From contig CAZZEX010000011.1 of assembly GCA_964653285.1 (NCBI GenBank), positions 9,991-73,990 of the forward strand: 64,000 nt of DNA, read 5' to 3'. Shown piece by piece: positions 27,589 through 35,881 of the stretch; within the stretch, counting starts at the first letter, position 1; the number at the start of each line of letters is the position of its first letter. The position numbers and the translations under genes were made by a program. The notes beneath the pieces were generated by a model. The model ran no database searches and was not told where the DNA came from. It saw only the letters and a list, made by a program, of their open reading frames with translations. The DNA comes from CAZZEX01 sp964653285 (GTDB taxonomy: Bacteria > Chloroflexota > Anaerolineae > B4-G1).

Positions 27589-27959
27589 CCCCGGTTCCCA
27601 ATGATGATCCCTGTCACGATGAAGGCCATCCCAAGCGCCTTGGGCACAGTGATCGCCTCGTGGAAGAGTGCTGCACTCAACCCCAACCCCAACACCAACA
27701 CCAACACAAAAGCCAGGCTCATAAAAGGATAGGCATGGCTCAACTCAAACCTGGTCATTGCCGCCACCCAGCACAGGAAGGCCAGAAAGGCCACCGCCAG
27801 ACTGCTGATGACCCAGGGGTTGAGCACTAAGCGCAAGAGGAACCATATTTTCTCCGTTGCCTCCACAGGAAATTCCCCAGCACGGGTAACCTGCCACTTG
27901 GTGACCAACTGACCATAGACAGTAAAAAAGATGGTGCCAAATATATACAAATAGTCCAT
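27585..27959 (-). CDS. Four-helix SMR/EamA-type small membrane protein (ArnE/ArnF-like)
   Basis: A 124-residue protein with four hydrophobic helices (YLYIFGTIFFTVYGQ, WVISSLAVAFLAFLCW, MSLAFVLVLVLGLG, ALGMAFIVTGIIIG). The spacing and the HAYPFMSLAFV segment match small multidrug-resistance-like proteins, including the ArnE/ArnF subunits that flip undecaprenyl-phosphate aminoarabinose. Given a GT2 with C-terminal membrane helices at 29777, a lipid-linked-sugar flippase is more likely than drug efflux. The frame runs to 28049; ATG at 27959 is chosen for GGAGG seven bases upstream. Confidence 0.72.
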   Translation of the reverse strand: MDYLYIFGTIFFTVYGQLVTKWQVTRAGEFPVEATEKIWFLLRLVLNPWVISSLAVAFLAFLCWVAAMTRFELSHAYPFMSLAFVLVLVLGLGLSAALFHEAITVPKALGMAFIVTGIIIGNRG

Positions 27960-27990
27960 CGAGTGCCTCCGTCTGACTGTCCCAAGCATT

Positions 27991-28899
27991 TCATTCCCCT
28001 TTAGCCAGCACGGCAAGACCGAAGCCCGTCTTTCCGTAGCCATTGCCATTGTAGAGCATATACCGCTCGCCCTGATGATCGAACGGGAACGGATACTCTA
28101 TTGTTTCGCTGTCCCAGCCTGATTCCGACACATCAATACCAACCTGCTCATCTTTTCGCTCCCATATCAGACCATCCAGCGATTCGGCATATCCAATGCG
28201 GTATACCTTGCCCCTGTATGAGTACCACATTTTGTACAGCCCGTTTTCCTTTATCACAAATGGTCTGGACATAGCGTATTCGGAAGGATCTTTGAAGTGA
28301 AGCGCAATTCTACCTTCTCTGCGCCAGTGCACTCCATCGTCCGACTCGGCATACTTAATGAGATGTGCCATATCTTCCTGTCTGGGGCCCCATGACAGAT
28401 TGGAACCGTACCACATCCGGTATACACCGTCATCTTCTAGCACGAACGGATATGAGATCGAATATGGGTCAACGTGATGTCTGTCCATTATCGGCGCTTT
28501 GCTATATCGCACAAACTTTTGGGTCGCCTCGTTGTAGATTGCCAGACCGATGGCATTTCGCCACGGCACCGTCACGCCGAGATTCCATCCGAGATAATAT
28601 AGTAACTTTCTTCCATTGATGACCTTTATACACGAAAGCGACACACCGCTGTCATCAAATGTGCCAATCTCACCCGGCGCCAGCAAGGGCTTATCCGCAA
28701 TTGCAAGAACTTTGAGTGGCGGACGAATATCCACATCCACATAGCCGATATGAGACCGATTATGTTTGTCCCTACAGCTAAAGTACACCCTGAACACATC
28801 ATCATGCAGATGCTCGGCCACTGTATTTGCCGCGTGGGAGATCATCCAAGGATAATTGTTGTCCGGAGCAAAAATACGTCCTAGTTTGTGCCATTTCAT
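27991..28899 (-). CDS. Five-bladed beta-propeller glycosidase-like protein
   Basis: A 302-residue protein with repeated blades: FRVYFSCRDKHNRSHIGYVD, YRMWYGSNLSWG, YKMWYSYRGKVYRIGYAES and RYMLYNGNGYG. This pattern belongs to the GH43/GH32/GH130-like propeller superfamily. Acidic residues start several blades (DDSGVSLSC, DSETIEYPF), but I cannot assign catalytic residues. There is no signal peptide, so it acts in the cytoplasm if at all, perhaps as a transferase on a nucleotide sugar or lipid intermediate. A role in this cluster is inferred only from position. Confidence 0.65.
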   Translation of the reverse strand: MKWHKLGRIFAPDNNYPWMISHAANTVAEHLHDDVFRVYFSCRDKHNRSHIGYVDVDIRPPLKVLAIADKPLLAPGEIGTFDDSGVSLSCIKVINGRKLLYYLGWNLGVTVPWRNAIGLAIYNEATQKFVRYSKAPIMDRHHVDPYSISYPFVLEDDGVYRMWYGSNLSWGPRQEDMAHLIKYAESDDGVHWRREGRIALHFKDPSEYAMSRPFVIKENGLYKMWYSYRGKVYRIGYAESLDGLIWERKDEQVGIDVSESGWDSETIEYPFPFDHQGERYMLYNGNGYGKTGFGLAVLAKGE

Positions 28900-28937
28900 A
28901 GCATTGGTTTCCTATGTTTCAGTGAGTACCGCCTCTG

Positions 28938-29609
28938 TTACGAGATTCTTATTTCATCACTCTTTTTGTCGATTAGTTTTGCTCTTTCAGGCACATATAC
29001 GCCCTTTTCTACGGTGTCTTTCATGATGACTGCGCCTGCACCAATAAGAGTTTGTGAAGCAATTTTAATCCCATCTCTAAGTGCGGCGTTAACACCGATA
29101 AAACAATAAGAGGATACGTGGACAAACCCTGAAATAACGACATGGGATGTAATGAAGCAATGATCTTCTATTACTGCTTCATGTCCAATATGATTACCAC
29201 TCCACAAAACAACGTCATTGCCTATGGTTACAAAGGGTTGTATAGTGTTGTCCTCCATAATCAAGCAATTGTCTCCCACTGGATTTTGCGTCAAGAAGGT
29301 ACACTTCGAACTGATATATGTCGCCAATTTATACCCTTTGGATTTAGCTTCATGATATTTTTCTGCACGGGGTTTATTCATTCCCTCGTAGCCAATGGCA
29401 ACAAACATTGCATACTCACTGGGAGGATAAAGGTCTTCCACATCCTCGAACGGAACAACCGGTAAGCTTAGAAATTCTGTTTGGTCAAGATATTTTTCAT
29501 CTACTGTGAACGCCACGACTTGATAGTCTGAGTCATGTGTAAAGTAGTAGTGAGCCATTTTTGCTGTTGCGCCGGTGCCAAAAATAACAAGTTTGTGTTT
29601 CTTTTCCAT
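28938..29609 (-). CDS. NeuD/PglD-like sugar acyltransferase
   Basis: A 223-residue protein with an N-terminal nucleotide-sugar-binding Rossmann-like part (KLVIFGTGATAKMAHYYF) and a C-terminal left-handed beta-helix (GNDVVLWSGNHIGHEAVIED, CFIGVNAALRDGIKIASQTL, IGAGAVIMKDTVEKGV). The His in NHIGHEAVI is in the position of the PglD/NeuD catalytic base. Such enzymes acylate amino sugars like the product of the WecE-type enzyme at 25576. AGGAGA lies about ten bases before the start. Composition is AT-rich compared with neighbours. Confidence 0.82.
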   Translation of the reverse strand: MEKKHKLVIFGTGATAKMAHYYFTHDSDYQVVAFTVDEKYLDQTEFLSLPVVPFEDVEDLYPPSEYAMFVAIGYEGMNKPRAEKYHEAKSKGYKLATYISSKCTFLTQNPVGDNCLIMEDNTIQPFVTIGNDVVLWSGNHIGHEAVIEDHCFITSHVVISGFVHVSSYCFIGVNAALRDGIKIASQTLIGAGAVIMKDTVEKGVYVPERAKLIDKKSDEIRIS

Positions 29610-29776
29610 GGTTTAGATTCTCCTGTTTAGTTAGAACTTTACTGGACTCTGGCGAATTTTAGTTATGGTCAAGTTGATGGCTACATCTTGTGGTATATGA
29701 ACACTTCATACCGCAATATGTGGCTCTAAACTTGACAATAACCGCTTTTCGCCAATGTCCAGACTTTACTGAATCT

Positions 29777-30709
29777 CTAGCCATCCCTACATTCGTGCTC
29801 ATAGAGGGCTTTGATGATTGTATATGGTCTCTGCTTGGTTTCCATGAAGATCTTCGACAGATAGATGCCAATCACTCCCAAGCAGAAGATGGTTAATCCA
29901 CCCAACAACCACACTGACACGATAAGCGATGGCCAGCCTGTCAGGAAAACACCAAAGAACATTCTCCTCACAATCAGATAAAGCGCAGCGATGCTTGAGA
30001 GGAGCACGATGATACATCCCAAATAGAAAATGAAAACGAGCGGTTTATTGCTGAACGAAGTGATAGCGTTGACGAAGTTGGAAACCTTTCGACCAAAGCC
30101 ATAGGTAGTGCTACCTTTGTAGGGCTTCTTTACAACAATAGGCACCTGCTTAAATCCCGTAATCACCCACAGCCCCGCTATAATAGTCTCACGTTCCTGG
30201 TGCTTCACCAAACTGGCAACGTATCTCTGACTCATCAGCCTGACGGTTATCGAATTCCGCGGTAGTGGATTGTTGGAGAGCATGTTGAACAGCCAATAAA
30301 AGATTTCTCCGCTAATCCCTTCAAAGAAGCCGCCCTTTCGCTTTTGCTGCACGCCATAGACCACATCTGCATCGGAGCTCTTCAGTTCATCATAGAACTT
30401 CCCAAGCAGTTCTGGTTCTTCCTCCAGGTCACAATCTATGAGAAAGACCAATTCCCCTCTGGCGTATGTAAGGCCCGTCATGATGGCCTTATGATGACCG
30501 AAATTCCTCGAGAGGTCAATAACTCTGACCCTGTCCTCTCTTTCATACAGAGATATGGCAATGTCAAGCGCATTGTCGGGCGAACCGTCATTAACGAATA
30601 TCACTTCATAGTTATCCGTAATCTTCTCGGCCGCCGCACACACACGAGTATAAAACTCCTCCAGATAAGGAGCCGAATAGTACATCGTCGTAACGATTGA
30701 TAGATCCAT
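29777..30709 (-). CDS. Glycosyltransferase family 2 with C-terminal membrane helices (GtrB/ArnC-like)
   Basis: A 310-residue protein. LSIVTTMYYSAPYLEEFY, VIFVNDGSPDNALDIA and LVFLIDCDLEEEPELLG are the GT-A fold with its metal-binding DxD-like acids. Two hydrophobic helices (about 230-255 and 265-290) complete the DPM1/GtrB/ArnC layout. These enzymes load a sugar onto undecaprenyl phosphate for use outside the cell. Together with the small four-helix protein at 27585 and the large membrane protein at 23565 it could form a decoration pathway. The 167 bases upstream of the next gene (29610-29776) contain no gene that I can see. Confidence 0.85.
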   Translation of the reverse strand: MDLSIVTTMYYSAPYLEEFYTRVCAAAEKITDNYEVIFVNDGSPDNALDIAISLYEREDRVRVIDLSRNFGHHKAIMTGLTYARGELVFLIDCDLEEEPELLGKFYDELKSSDADVVYGVQQKRKGGFFEGISGEIFYWLFNMLSNNPLPRNSITVRLMSQRYVASLVKHQERETIIAGLWVITGFKQVPIVVKKPYKGSTTYGFGRKVSNFVNAITSFSNKPLVFIFYLGCIIVLLSSIAALYLIVRRMFFGVFLTGWPSLIVSVWLLGGLTIFCLGVIGIYLSKIFMETKQRPYTIIKALYEHECRDG

Positions 30710-30710
30710 T

Positions 30711-31424
30711 TCAGAAGCTCTTCATATACTTCGGGGCATCAGGCCCTTCATTGAAGATGAGATCAATGATGCTCACGTGGTGATCGAACGGGGGACACAG
30801 TTGATTGTATTCCGGATATCCCGAATAGTCCATATATCGCAGTGTCATGCCTTCGCTCCTGAACAATTCCTCGTCAATGTAGCCTTTCGCAGTCGGCCCT
30901 GAGAGGTATTCTATGGCACCAGCCTGTTTGCACAAGTCAATCAGCCTTTCCGTCTTCCCTTCTATGAGATGATAATCCATTGACCAGGATAGCTTGGTGT
31001 CTATATCCAGTATTTCGCAAATTGCAGTGAGAAACCGATAGTTAATCCGACTCAGAAACCTCTCATTGCAGCCCAAGTACAGCTCCTCGAATAGCTCCCT
31101 ATAAGCGTGGAAGTATTTTGCCCTGGAATAGTTGTGAACGATAGACTTCCAGTGCCTGCGATTCCACCCTGGGGCACTGATGACGGTCTCTCTAATTTTC
31201 TGGAGGTTCTTACCCTTAACCTGTACCGGTATCGTGAGCCACATCAAACCGTCTGGGGTCTTGATCTTATTCCTGTTTCTCCAGTCCCTTCTTGTGTACT
31301 GCATGTCGTCAAACAATATGAACTCATCCACAAGATTGATCAAATCGAAGTACCCCTTCCAGGGTATGTAGTTGGACTGAACGATTGCTACCTTCTTGCC
31401 CATAGTTGCACATCGGATCGACAT
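30711..31424 (-). CDS. WbqC family protein
   Basis: About 237 residues. KVAIVQSNYIPWKGYFDLIN, FDDMQYTRRDWRNRN and KTPDGLMWLTIPV are the hallmark of the WbqC-like family, found in O-antigen and other glycan clusters. The biochemical role of the family is not established to my knowledge. The frame is open to 31466; ATG at 31424 (CCGGAG upstream) or ATG at 31403 (the usual MGKKVAIVQ start) are the realistic starts. It lies between a NeuD-like acyltransferase and the GT2 gene, one base from the latter, so it is co-transcribed. Confidence 0.83.
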   Translation of the reverse strand: MSIRCATMGKKVAIVQSNYIPWKGYFDLINLVDEFILFDDMQYTRRDWRNRNKIKTPDGLMWLTIPVQVKGKNLQKIRETVISAPGWNRRHWKSIVHNYSRAKYFHAYRELFEELYLGCNERFLSRINYRFLTAICEILDIDTKLSWSMDYHLIEGKTERLIDLCKQAGAIEYLSGPTAKGYIDEELFRSEGMTLRYMDYSGYPEYNQLCPPFDHHVSIIDLIFNEGPDAPKYMKSF

Positions 31425-31432
31425 CACTTTTG

Positions 31433-32086
31433 CTACTCCGGCGATGATTCTTGTGCTATGGAGCAAGCTGGAACCCCGACCACCTTATCAAACGGCTTGA
31501 CAGGCCGGATGACCACAGCACCCGCTCCCACTACTGCGCCTTCTCCAACTGTCACGTCTGGAATAAAAGCGGCCCCGGTGCCGATGAATGCATCACGACC
31601 GATGTGCACCCGTCCAGCCGTATGCACGCCTGGTCCCAGGTTCGCCCCATCCCCGATCACGTTATCGTGATCTATGGTTGCCCCCGTATGTATATTGACA
31701 CTGTTGCCGATTCGAGTTCCCGCAACGACAATCACTCCCTGGCATAGAACAACACCTTTGCCCAGAACCACGTCGGAATCGAAATGAACAGTAGGATGAA
31801 TGGCATTTATCAGCTCTAACCCTGCCTCCAGGATTCTCTGGCCCAATGCACGCCGTTTGGGATTGTCCGCAATGGCCACAATTGCACCTTCAACACCTGA
31901 AGTTTGCCGCAGCCGTTCCAAATCTCTTGTGGATCCAAGCACTGGGAAACCGCGCACCGTCAAATTGCGCTTCTCAGGATCGTCGTCCACAAATCCCACC
32001 ACCTCAAAGCGGTGCATAGCCTGCAGGATCTCCAACACGACTTTGCCGTGCCCGTCTGCACGAGCGCCTACGATGATGATTCGCAT
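31433..32086 (-). CDS. NeuD/PglD family sugar O- or N-acyltransferase
   Basis: A 217-residue protein of the same two-domain plan as 28938-29609: an N-terminal binding part with VGFVDDDPEKRNLTVRGFPV and DLERL, then hexapeptide repeats (GKGVVLCQGVIVVAGTRIGN, VNIHTGATIDHDNVIGDGAN, VGAGAVVIRPV). The His in ATIDHDNVIG matches the catalytic His of NeuD/PglD. Two such enzymes within 3 kb suggest two different amino sugars or acyl positions. It overlaps the upstream glycosyltransferase by 19 bases. Confidence 0.85.
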   Translation of the reverse strand: MRIIIVGARADGHGKVVLEILQAMHRFEVVGFVDDDPEKRNLTVRGFPVLGSTRDLERLRQTSGVEGAIVAIADNPKRRALGQRILEAGLELINAIHPTVHFDSDVVLGKGVVLCQGVIVVAGTRIGNSVNIHTGATIDHDNVIGDGANLGPGVHTAGRVHIGRDAFIGTGAAFIPDVTVGEGAVVGAGAVVIRPVKPFDKVVGVPACSIAQESSPE

Positions 32087-33369
32087 AGTTTTGCCACAGA
32101 CCGATACATCCGATCAAGACGCTCAACATGATCGGCAATCGCCGCTGAGGATTTGCTGGGGCGATTCTGGCTCAAGAAGGAAAGAAGGACCTCGCGCACC
32201 CGAGCAATGTCGGAGACTTCGACGCTAGACCCGTAGTGCCTAACCACCCCACGCTGGTGTTTACCGTCGTGAATAATCACTGGCAGTCCAACTTCAATGT
32301 AGTCGAATAACTTATTAGCGCTCGAATAGTCCAGTTTGGCACGAGTTGCACTCCCGAATGCTTGATTGATTTTCACCCCCATGATGTGTATTGCCGCATC
32401 GTACTGCGGCAGTTCTCTCAACAATTCTGTGTAGGGTAAGGGGCGATAGATATGAAAAAATGGATTGTGCTTACTCTCTTCCAAATACAATGAGAAAAAG
32501 TCCTCATAGTTTGTACCACCCCCAACCTTGGAGGGATAAAGGTGCAGATGAATACGCTGCCTGGCCAACGCCCGCCCTACCTCAATGTATTGGGCATAGC
32601 CACACTCGGCCGCTGGATAACGATCTTCGGGCCAGATACCGCCGCAATACGCTACGTGTAACTCCTCGTCATCGTGGAACTGCCGGGGCTCACGCGCTTG
32701 TGGTGGACGCCAGCAGTATTCCGGGAAATAAATTGTAGCAGGCATACGATAGCCGAAATGACGCCGCAAATAGAGCGGCTCTATGCTGCGCGCACAAATG
32801 TAATCGGCACGGGCAAAACAAATGCGCTCCGCTTCCCGTTCCATGCGGCTGACCTGGTATTTCGGCTTGATCATCCCCTGCAGACAATCGTATGGGTCGT
32901 ACACTACAGGGGATGGCGCATGCAACAGCACGGGCAACATCAGGATATTGTCCCCGTGAGCGAGTAAGTGTATCACGTCTGGGCGTAGTTTGTCAAGCAA
33001 GATCAGTATCCGCCAAGGATTGCTGGCCTCGTAACAGGCGTCGAAATGCTGAGCGACCATAGGGGGGGGGCCGATATGCCTGGTCACCAGCGTCACATGA
33101 TGTCCGCACAGTCGGGCTGCATAGGCCAGCTTGAACTCTCTGGCTGTAGTATAGTAGGATACAAGGATAATGCGCAACTGCGCCGATGACAAATTTGACG
33201 CGGCTGGGCGAACGACGGTGTCAGTTTGTCGTTGCCACTGGGTCAGTTGCCAACGAACCCAATCAGGCAGGCCACGCAGGAACCCCTCCACTAGCGTATG
33301 CGAATCGCTCCATATCTTCCGCAGCACCTTGACTCGCCTCACACGCGAGCGCAGCCACCTTAGGCTCAT
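32068..33369 (-). CDS. Glycosyltransferase, GT-B fold
   Basis: A 433-residue protein. The acceptor domain has IILVSYYTTAREFKLAYAAR, HVTLVTRHIG and DVIHLLAHGDN; the donor domain has VAYCGGIWPED, LHLYPSKVGG, ELLRELPQYDAAIHIMG and NKLFDYIEVGLPVIIHDGKH, which corresponds to the GT4 EAxAxGxP region. The first 65 residues are basic and poorly conserved in look. The sugar donor cannot be predicted. It is followed closely by the NeuD-like gene. Confidence 0.8.
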   Translation of the reverse strand: MSLRWLRSRVRRVKVLRKIWSDSHTLVEGFLRGLPDWVRWQLTQWQRQTDTVVRPAASNLSSAQLRIILVSYYTTAREFKLAYAARLCGHHVTLVTRHIGPPPMVAQHFDACYEASNPWRILILLDKLRPDVIHLLAHGDNILMLPVLLHAPSPVVYDPYDCLQGMIKPKYQVSRMEREAERICFARADYICARSIEPLYLRRHFGYRMPATIYFPEYCWRPPQAREPRQFHDDEELHVAYCGGIWPEDRYPAAECGYAQYIEVGRALARQRIHLHLYPSKVGGGTNYEDFFSLYLEESKHNPFFHIYRPLPYTELLRELPQYDAAIHIMGVKINQAFGSATRAKLDYSSANKLFDYIEVGLPVIIHDGKHQRGVVRHYGSSVEVSDIARVREVLLSFLSQNRPSKSSAAIADHVERLDRMYRSVAKLCESSS

Positions 33370-33399
33370 GAACTGTTGATCCCCTGACCTGTCCAGAGT

Positions 33400-34161
33400 T
33401 TACCCGGCCGAACCTACCTCGGCCAATTGCATACCCGGCGGTACCCGATAGAGTCCTTGTGCAATGGCACCGTCTGCCTCGGCGCAGCGAACTGGTGAGT
33501 CAATGGCACAGCGATAGCCAGTCAAGGGAACGCCATACAGAGATTCTTTGCCAACTAACTTGGTAAAGACATCCCGTGGAAAATCAACCGGTTGCCCTGC
33601 AGGAATATAGGCCAAAATACGAATGTTGAGCAAGTGCACGCCCGAGTTCACCCACGGATAGGGCATCGCCGCCCGCTGCCCACCTGTCGGCCGCTCGACA
33701 AACCCGGTGATGCGGCCGGTTTCATCCATTTGTACCAGGCTGTTCGATCCAGGTCGCTGATGTAGCAGCAGCGTGGCTAAAGCTCCTGTCTCCCGGTGCC
33801 GCTCGACCAGTGCGCCCAGGTCTTGGTCAAGAAGAATATCTCCATACAGTACGAGAAAATCTTCCACGTTGGCCAACCATGGCTCCAGGTTCTTTACCGC
33901 CCCTGCCGTTCCCAATAGTCGCGGTTCGTACGAGTAATGAATGCTGACCCCGAACTGTGAGCCATCACTAAAGTAGTTCGTGATCTGTTCTGGCAGGAAG
34001 TGTAGATTGATAGCCATGTGTTTGAAACCCTGGCTGGCCAGGTAGTGCAAGGTGTAGAGCAGCAATGGTCGGCCTTGCAAAGGCAACATTGGTTTAGGCA
34101 CTTTGCGTGTCAGATCGCCTAAACGGGTGCCATAGCCAGCACAGAGCACCACGGCCTTCAC
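33400..34161 (-). CDS. Sugar-1-phosphate nucleotidyltransferase (HddC-like)
   Basis: About 253 residues. VKAVVLCAGYGTRLGDL and KVPKPMLPLQGRPLL are the nucleotide-binding signature, followed by LVLYGDILLDQDLG and GFVERPT. Its translational coupling to GmhB (GTGA overlap at 34158-34161) fits D-glycero-D-manno-heptose-1-phosphate guanylyltransferase (HddC/HddC-like), the last step of the GDP-heptose route, though a hexose-1-phosphate enzyme would look similar. GTG at 34161 is chosen over the upstream in-frame ATG at 34227 because it directly precedes the signature and has GGGGGG before it. Confidence 0.82.
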   Translation of the reverse strand: MKAVVLCAGYGTRLGDLTRKVPKPMLPLQGRPLLLYTLHYLASQGFKHMAINLHFLPEQITNYFSDGSQFGVSIHYSYEPRLLGTAGAVKNLEPWLANVEDFLVLYGDILLDQDLGALVERHRETGALATLLLHQRPGSNSLVQMDETGRITGFVERPTGGQRAAMPYPWVNSGVHLLNIRILAYIPAGQPVDFPRDVFTKLVGKESLYGVPLTGYRCAIDSPVRCAEADGAIAQGLYRVPPGMQLAEVGSAG

Positions 34162-34757
34162 GAGCGCCCCCCCAAGATGAGACAGGCCGCCTGGCGCAGA
34201 TCCGCACAGACGAAATCGGGACGGCACAGGGGATCAATTGGATCAAGGGACTCAATCAGCGGGTCTAGGTGCCTGCCGCTCTCAATTAGAATGGTCTGGC
34301 AACCTGCTCTCTGTCCAGCGATGATGTCCGTGATTCGGTCGCCCACCATATAGCTGCGAACTAGATCTATGTCTCGCTCAGCGGCTGCTTGCAAAAGCAA
34401 GCCAGGGCGTGGTTTCCGGCATTGGCATACTACCCGGTACTGAGGCAACGTAGCGTTAGGGTGATGCGGGCAAAAGTAGAAAGCGTCGATCGGTAGGCTT
34501 TGCGCTGCAATGAGCAGGTGCTGAATCCAGTCATGGACAGCCACTACGTCGTCCTCCGTTGCCATGCCTCGCGCCACTACCGTCTGGTTGCTGACGACGA
34601 CGACCTGATAACCAGCTTCTTTTAGCGTCTCCACGGCCCAGGCTGCCCCGTCAGTTAACTGCACCTGGTTGGGCCGCACCAACAAGTTAACGTCTTCGAT
34701 CAATACACCATCGCGGTCCAAGAACACTGCCGGTCGTAACCTATCAGCATTGGGCAT
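34158..34757 (-). CDS. gmhB: D-glycero-D-manno-heptose 1,7-bisphosphate 7-phosphatase (GmhB-like)
   Basis: A 199-residue HAD-IIIA phosphatase. FLDRDGVLIED (Asp14 nucleophile, Asp16 acid/base) is motif I, VVVVSNQTVV motif II, and CQCRKPRPG plus MVGDRITDI motifs III-IV. Cys96 in FCPHHP with Cys111 and Cys113 form the zinc site typical of GmhB. It removes the 7-phosphate from heptose bisphosphate after the kinase step. Together with the GmhA-like isomerase and the kinase/nucleotidyltransferase at 15.4-17.6 kb it makes a nearly complete heptose pathway spread over 19 kb. Confidence 0.85.
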   Translation of the reverse strand: MPNADRLRPAVFLDRDGVLIEDVNLLVRPNQVQLTDGAAWAVETLKEAGYQVVVVSNQTVVARGMATEDDVVAVHDWIQHLLIAAQSLPIDAFYFCPHHPNATLPQYRVVCQCRKPRPGLLLQAAAERDIDLVRSYMVGDRITDIIAGQRAGCQTILIESGRHLDPLIESLDPIDPLCRPDFVCADLRQAACLILGGRS

Positions 34758-34804
34758 TGCACAGCAACACCTCTAATGATTCCGTCACGTACCTGTCTCC
34801 CTTC

Positions 34805-34958
34805 TCAATTTGCGTTGTTCCTACTTACTCCCACGCCGCGATGATCCCATCCCGTCGCTCGTATCTGCTCCGGCGAGAACACGTTGCGTGCGTCAATCAG
34901 GATGGGCCGGGCAACCTGCGACTGTAGTCTGCCCAGGTCCATAGCACGGTAGGCATCG
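34805..34958 (-). pseudogene. wecC-like nucleotide-sugar dehydrogenase, C-terminal fragment
   Basis: The minus strand encodes DAYRAMDLGRLQSQVARPIL and ARNVFSPEQIRATGWDHRGV, about 50 residues matching the end of the intact dehydrogenase at 44584-45918 (DAYRAMDLGRLRSQVARPVL, GRNMLSAEQARVAGWEYWSV). Everything upstream of the DAY position is missing, and the sequence then abuts the 660-bp Uma2 repeat. It is a decayed copy of the dehydrogenase end, not a functional gene. Confidence 0.85.
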
Positions 34959-34979
34959 CCCTCTGTGCTAATATGTGTT

Positions 34980-35639
34980 GGGCGCTCCAAGGCTTACTCC
35001 GCCGCTGGGAGAAAGCCACGTCGCCGCAACCGCTCTATCAAGCGGCGAGCATACGCTTCTCCCCCCACCTCCAATGTACCCAGCGTTCAAACGATCTTCA
35101 GTTCCTGCAAGACCTGCAATACAGGTGGCGTTTGCCACAGCCACACCACGCGCAGCCAAAATCCGGGCACCACCACCGAGCGATATATCCCCTCTGCTTC
35201 CGGCACCAGCATCTGGTAGCGGCCCTGGGCACCCAGTTGGTAGAACTCGGCTTGCTCCCGCAGCGGGTCAATCAGCCAATACTCGGGAATACCCGCCCGC
35301 TCATATTCGTAGAACTTCTCCCCACGATCACGCCCCACGCTCTCCGGCGAGACGATCTCCACCACCAGGTCGGCTGGCCCCTCCAGGTGAGTCTCCTTCA
35401 GCCGTTCCAGATGCTCATTCGCCACAAAGAGCAAATCTGGTTCCCGGCCATGCTCCAGTTTCATCTGAAAGGGAGCGCTCAGGACCACTCCTAGATGATG
35501 CTGTTCAACAAAAGCACGCAACACGCTGGTCAGAAAATCCGCCAAGTTCTGGTGTTGCTTCGATGCCGGGCTGTACATCACCACCTCCCCGTCTACCCAT
35601 TCCGCCAGCGTGTCCTCGTCGGCCCAGGCCAGGAACTCC
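34980..35639. repeat. 660-bp direct repeat, copy A
   Basis: Nearly identical to 42742-43401 (constant offset 7,762). It covers the Uma2 gene body except its 5' end, plus about 100 bases downstream. Only scattered substitutions are seen by eye. No inverted ends or transposase genes are present, so recombination-driven duplication is more likely than transposition. Confidence 0.9.
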
Positions 35640-35785
35640 TTGTAGGTCATCTTTTGAGGGGACCGCCCCGGGATTTCTCCGATCGTCTCCTGCAGCCGGC
35701 GGCGCAGGTACGGTTGTTCTTCGATCCAATCCGGCAGCCCCTCCAATACCAGCCTTTTCACTTCTTCTGCCAGCAGAACGGTCAT
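35087..35785 (-). CDS. Uma2 family endonuclease-like protein, copy 1
   Basis: A 232-residue PD-(D/E)XK nuclease-fold protein (Uma2/DUF820). MTYKEFLAWADEDTLAEWVD, GREPDLLFVA, DLVVEIVSPESVGRDRGEKF and PEYWLIDP contain the conserved acids and Lys. Uma2 proteins are abundant in Chloroflexota and cyanobacteria and their cellular role is unsettled. The frame ends at a TGA (35087-35089), but the same frame continues for 30 codons (to 34994) with LEVGGEAYARRLIERLRRRG, matching the C-terminal tail of the copy at 40478. So this copy has either lost its tail to a nonsense change or naturally ends here, as the copy at 54024 does. Confidence 0.85.
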   Translation of the reverse strand: MTVLLAEEVKRLVLEGLPDWIEEQPYLRRRLQETIGEIPGRSPQKMTYKEFLAWADEDTLAEWVDGEVVMYSPASKQHQNLADFLTSVLRAFVEQHHLGVVLSAPFQMKLEHGREPDLLFVANEHLERLKETHLEGPADLVVEIVSPESVGRDRGEKFYEYERAGIPEYWLIDPLREQAEFYQLGAQGRYQMLVPEAEGIYRSVVVPGFWLRVVWLWQTPPVLQVLQELKIV

Positions 35786-35853
35786 CGTGCATCTCCCGTC
35801 GTGTCAATCCAGCCCATCGGCCCACCCGGCAGACCGAGACTTGTAAGTACGTG

Positions 35854-35881
35854 ATTCTACACGCCCCCGGCACGTGGTCAA
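35854..35881 (-). promoter_or_regulatory. Promoter of Uma2 copy 1
   Basis: Minus-strand TTGACC (35876-35881), a 16-base spacer and TAGAAT (35854-35859) lie about 70 bases before the Uma2 start at 35785. This resembles a sigma-70-type promoter, suggesting the gene is transcribed separately from the glycan operon. Confidence 0.5.

Noticed and set aside
29610..29776. A short gene on either strand between the NeuD-like and GT2 genes
   Set aside because: The frames found there start inside GT2 or lack initiation signals, and the translations look random.
34158..34757. Histidinol-phosphatase (HisB N-terminal type)
   Set aside because: The zinc-binding CPHHP and CQCRKP motifs are shared with HisB-N, but coupling to a sugar nucleotidyltransferase and the other heptose genes favours GmhB.
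34994..35089. Selenocysteine or other recoding of TGA in Uma2
   Set aside because: No selenoprotein family is involved, no recoding element is evident, and a distant Uma2 copy ends at the same place.
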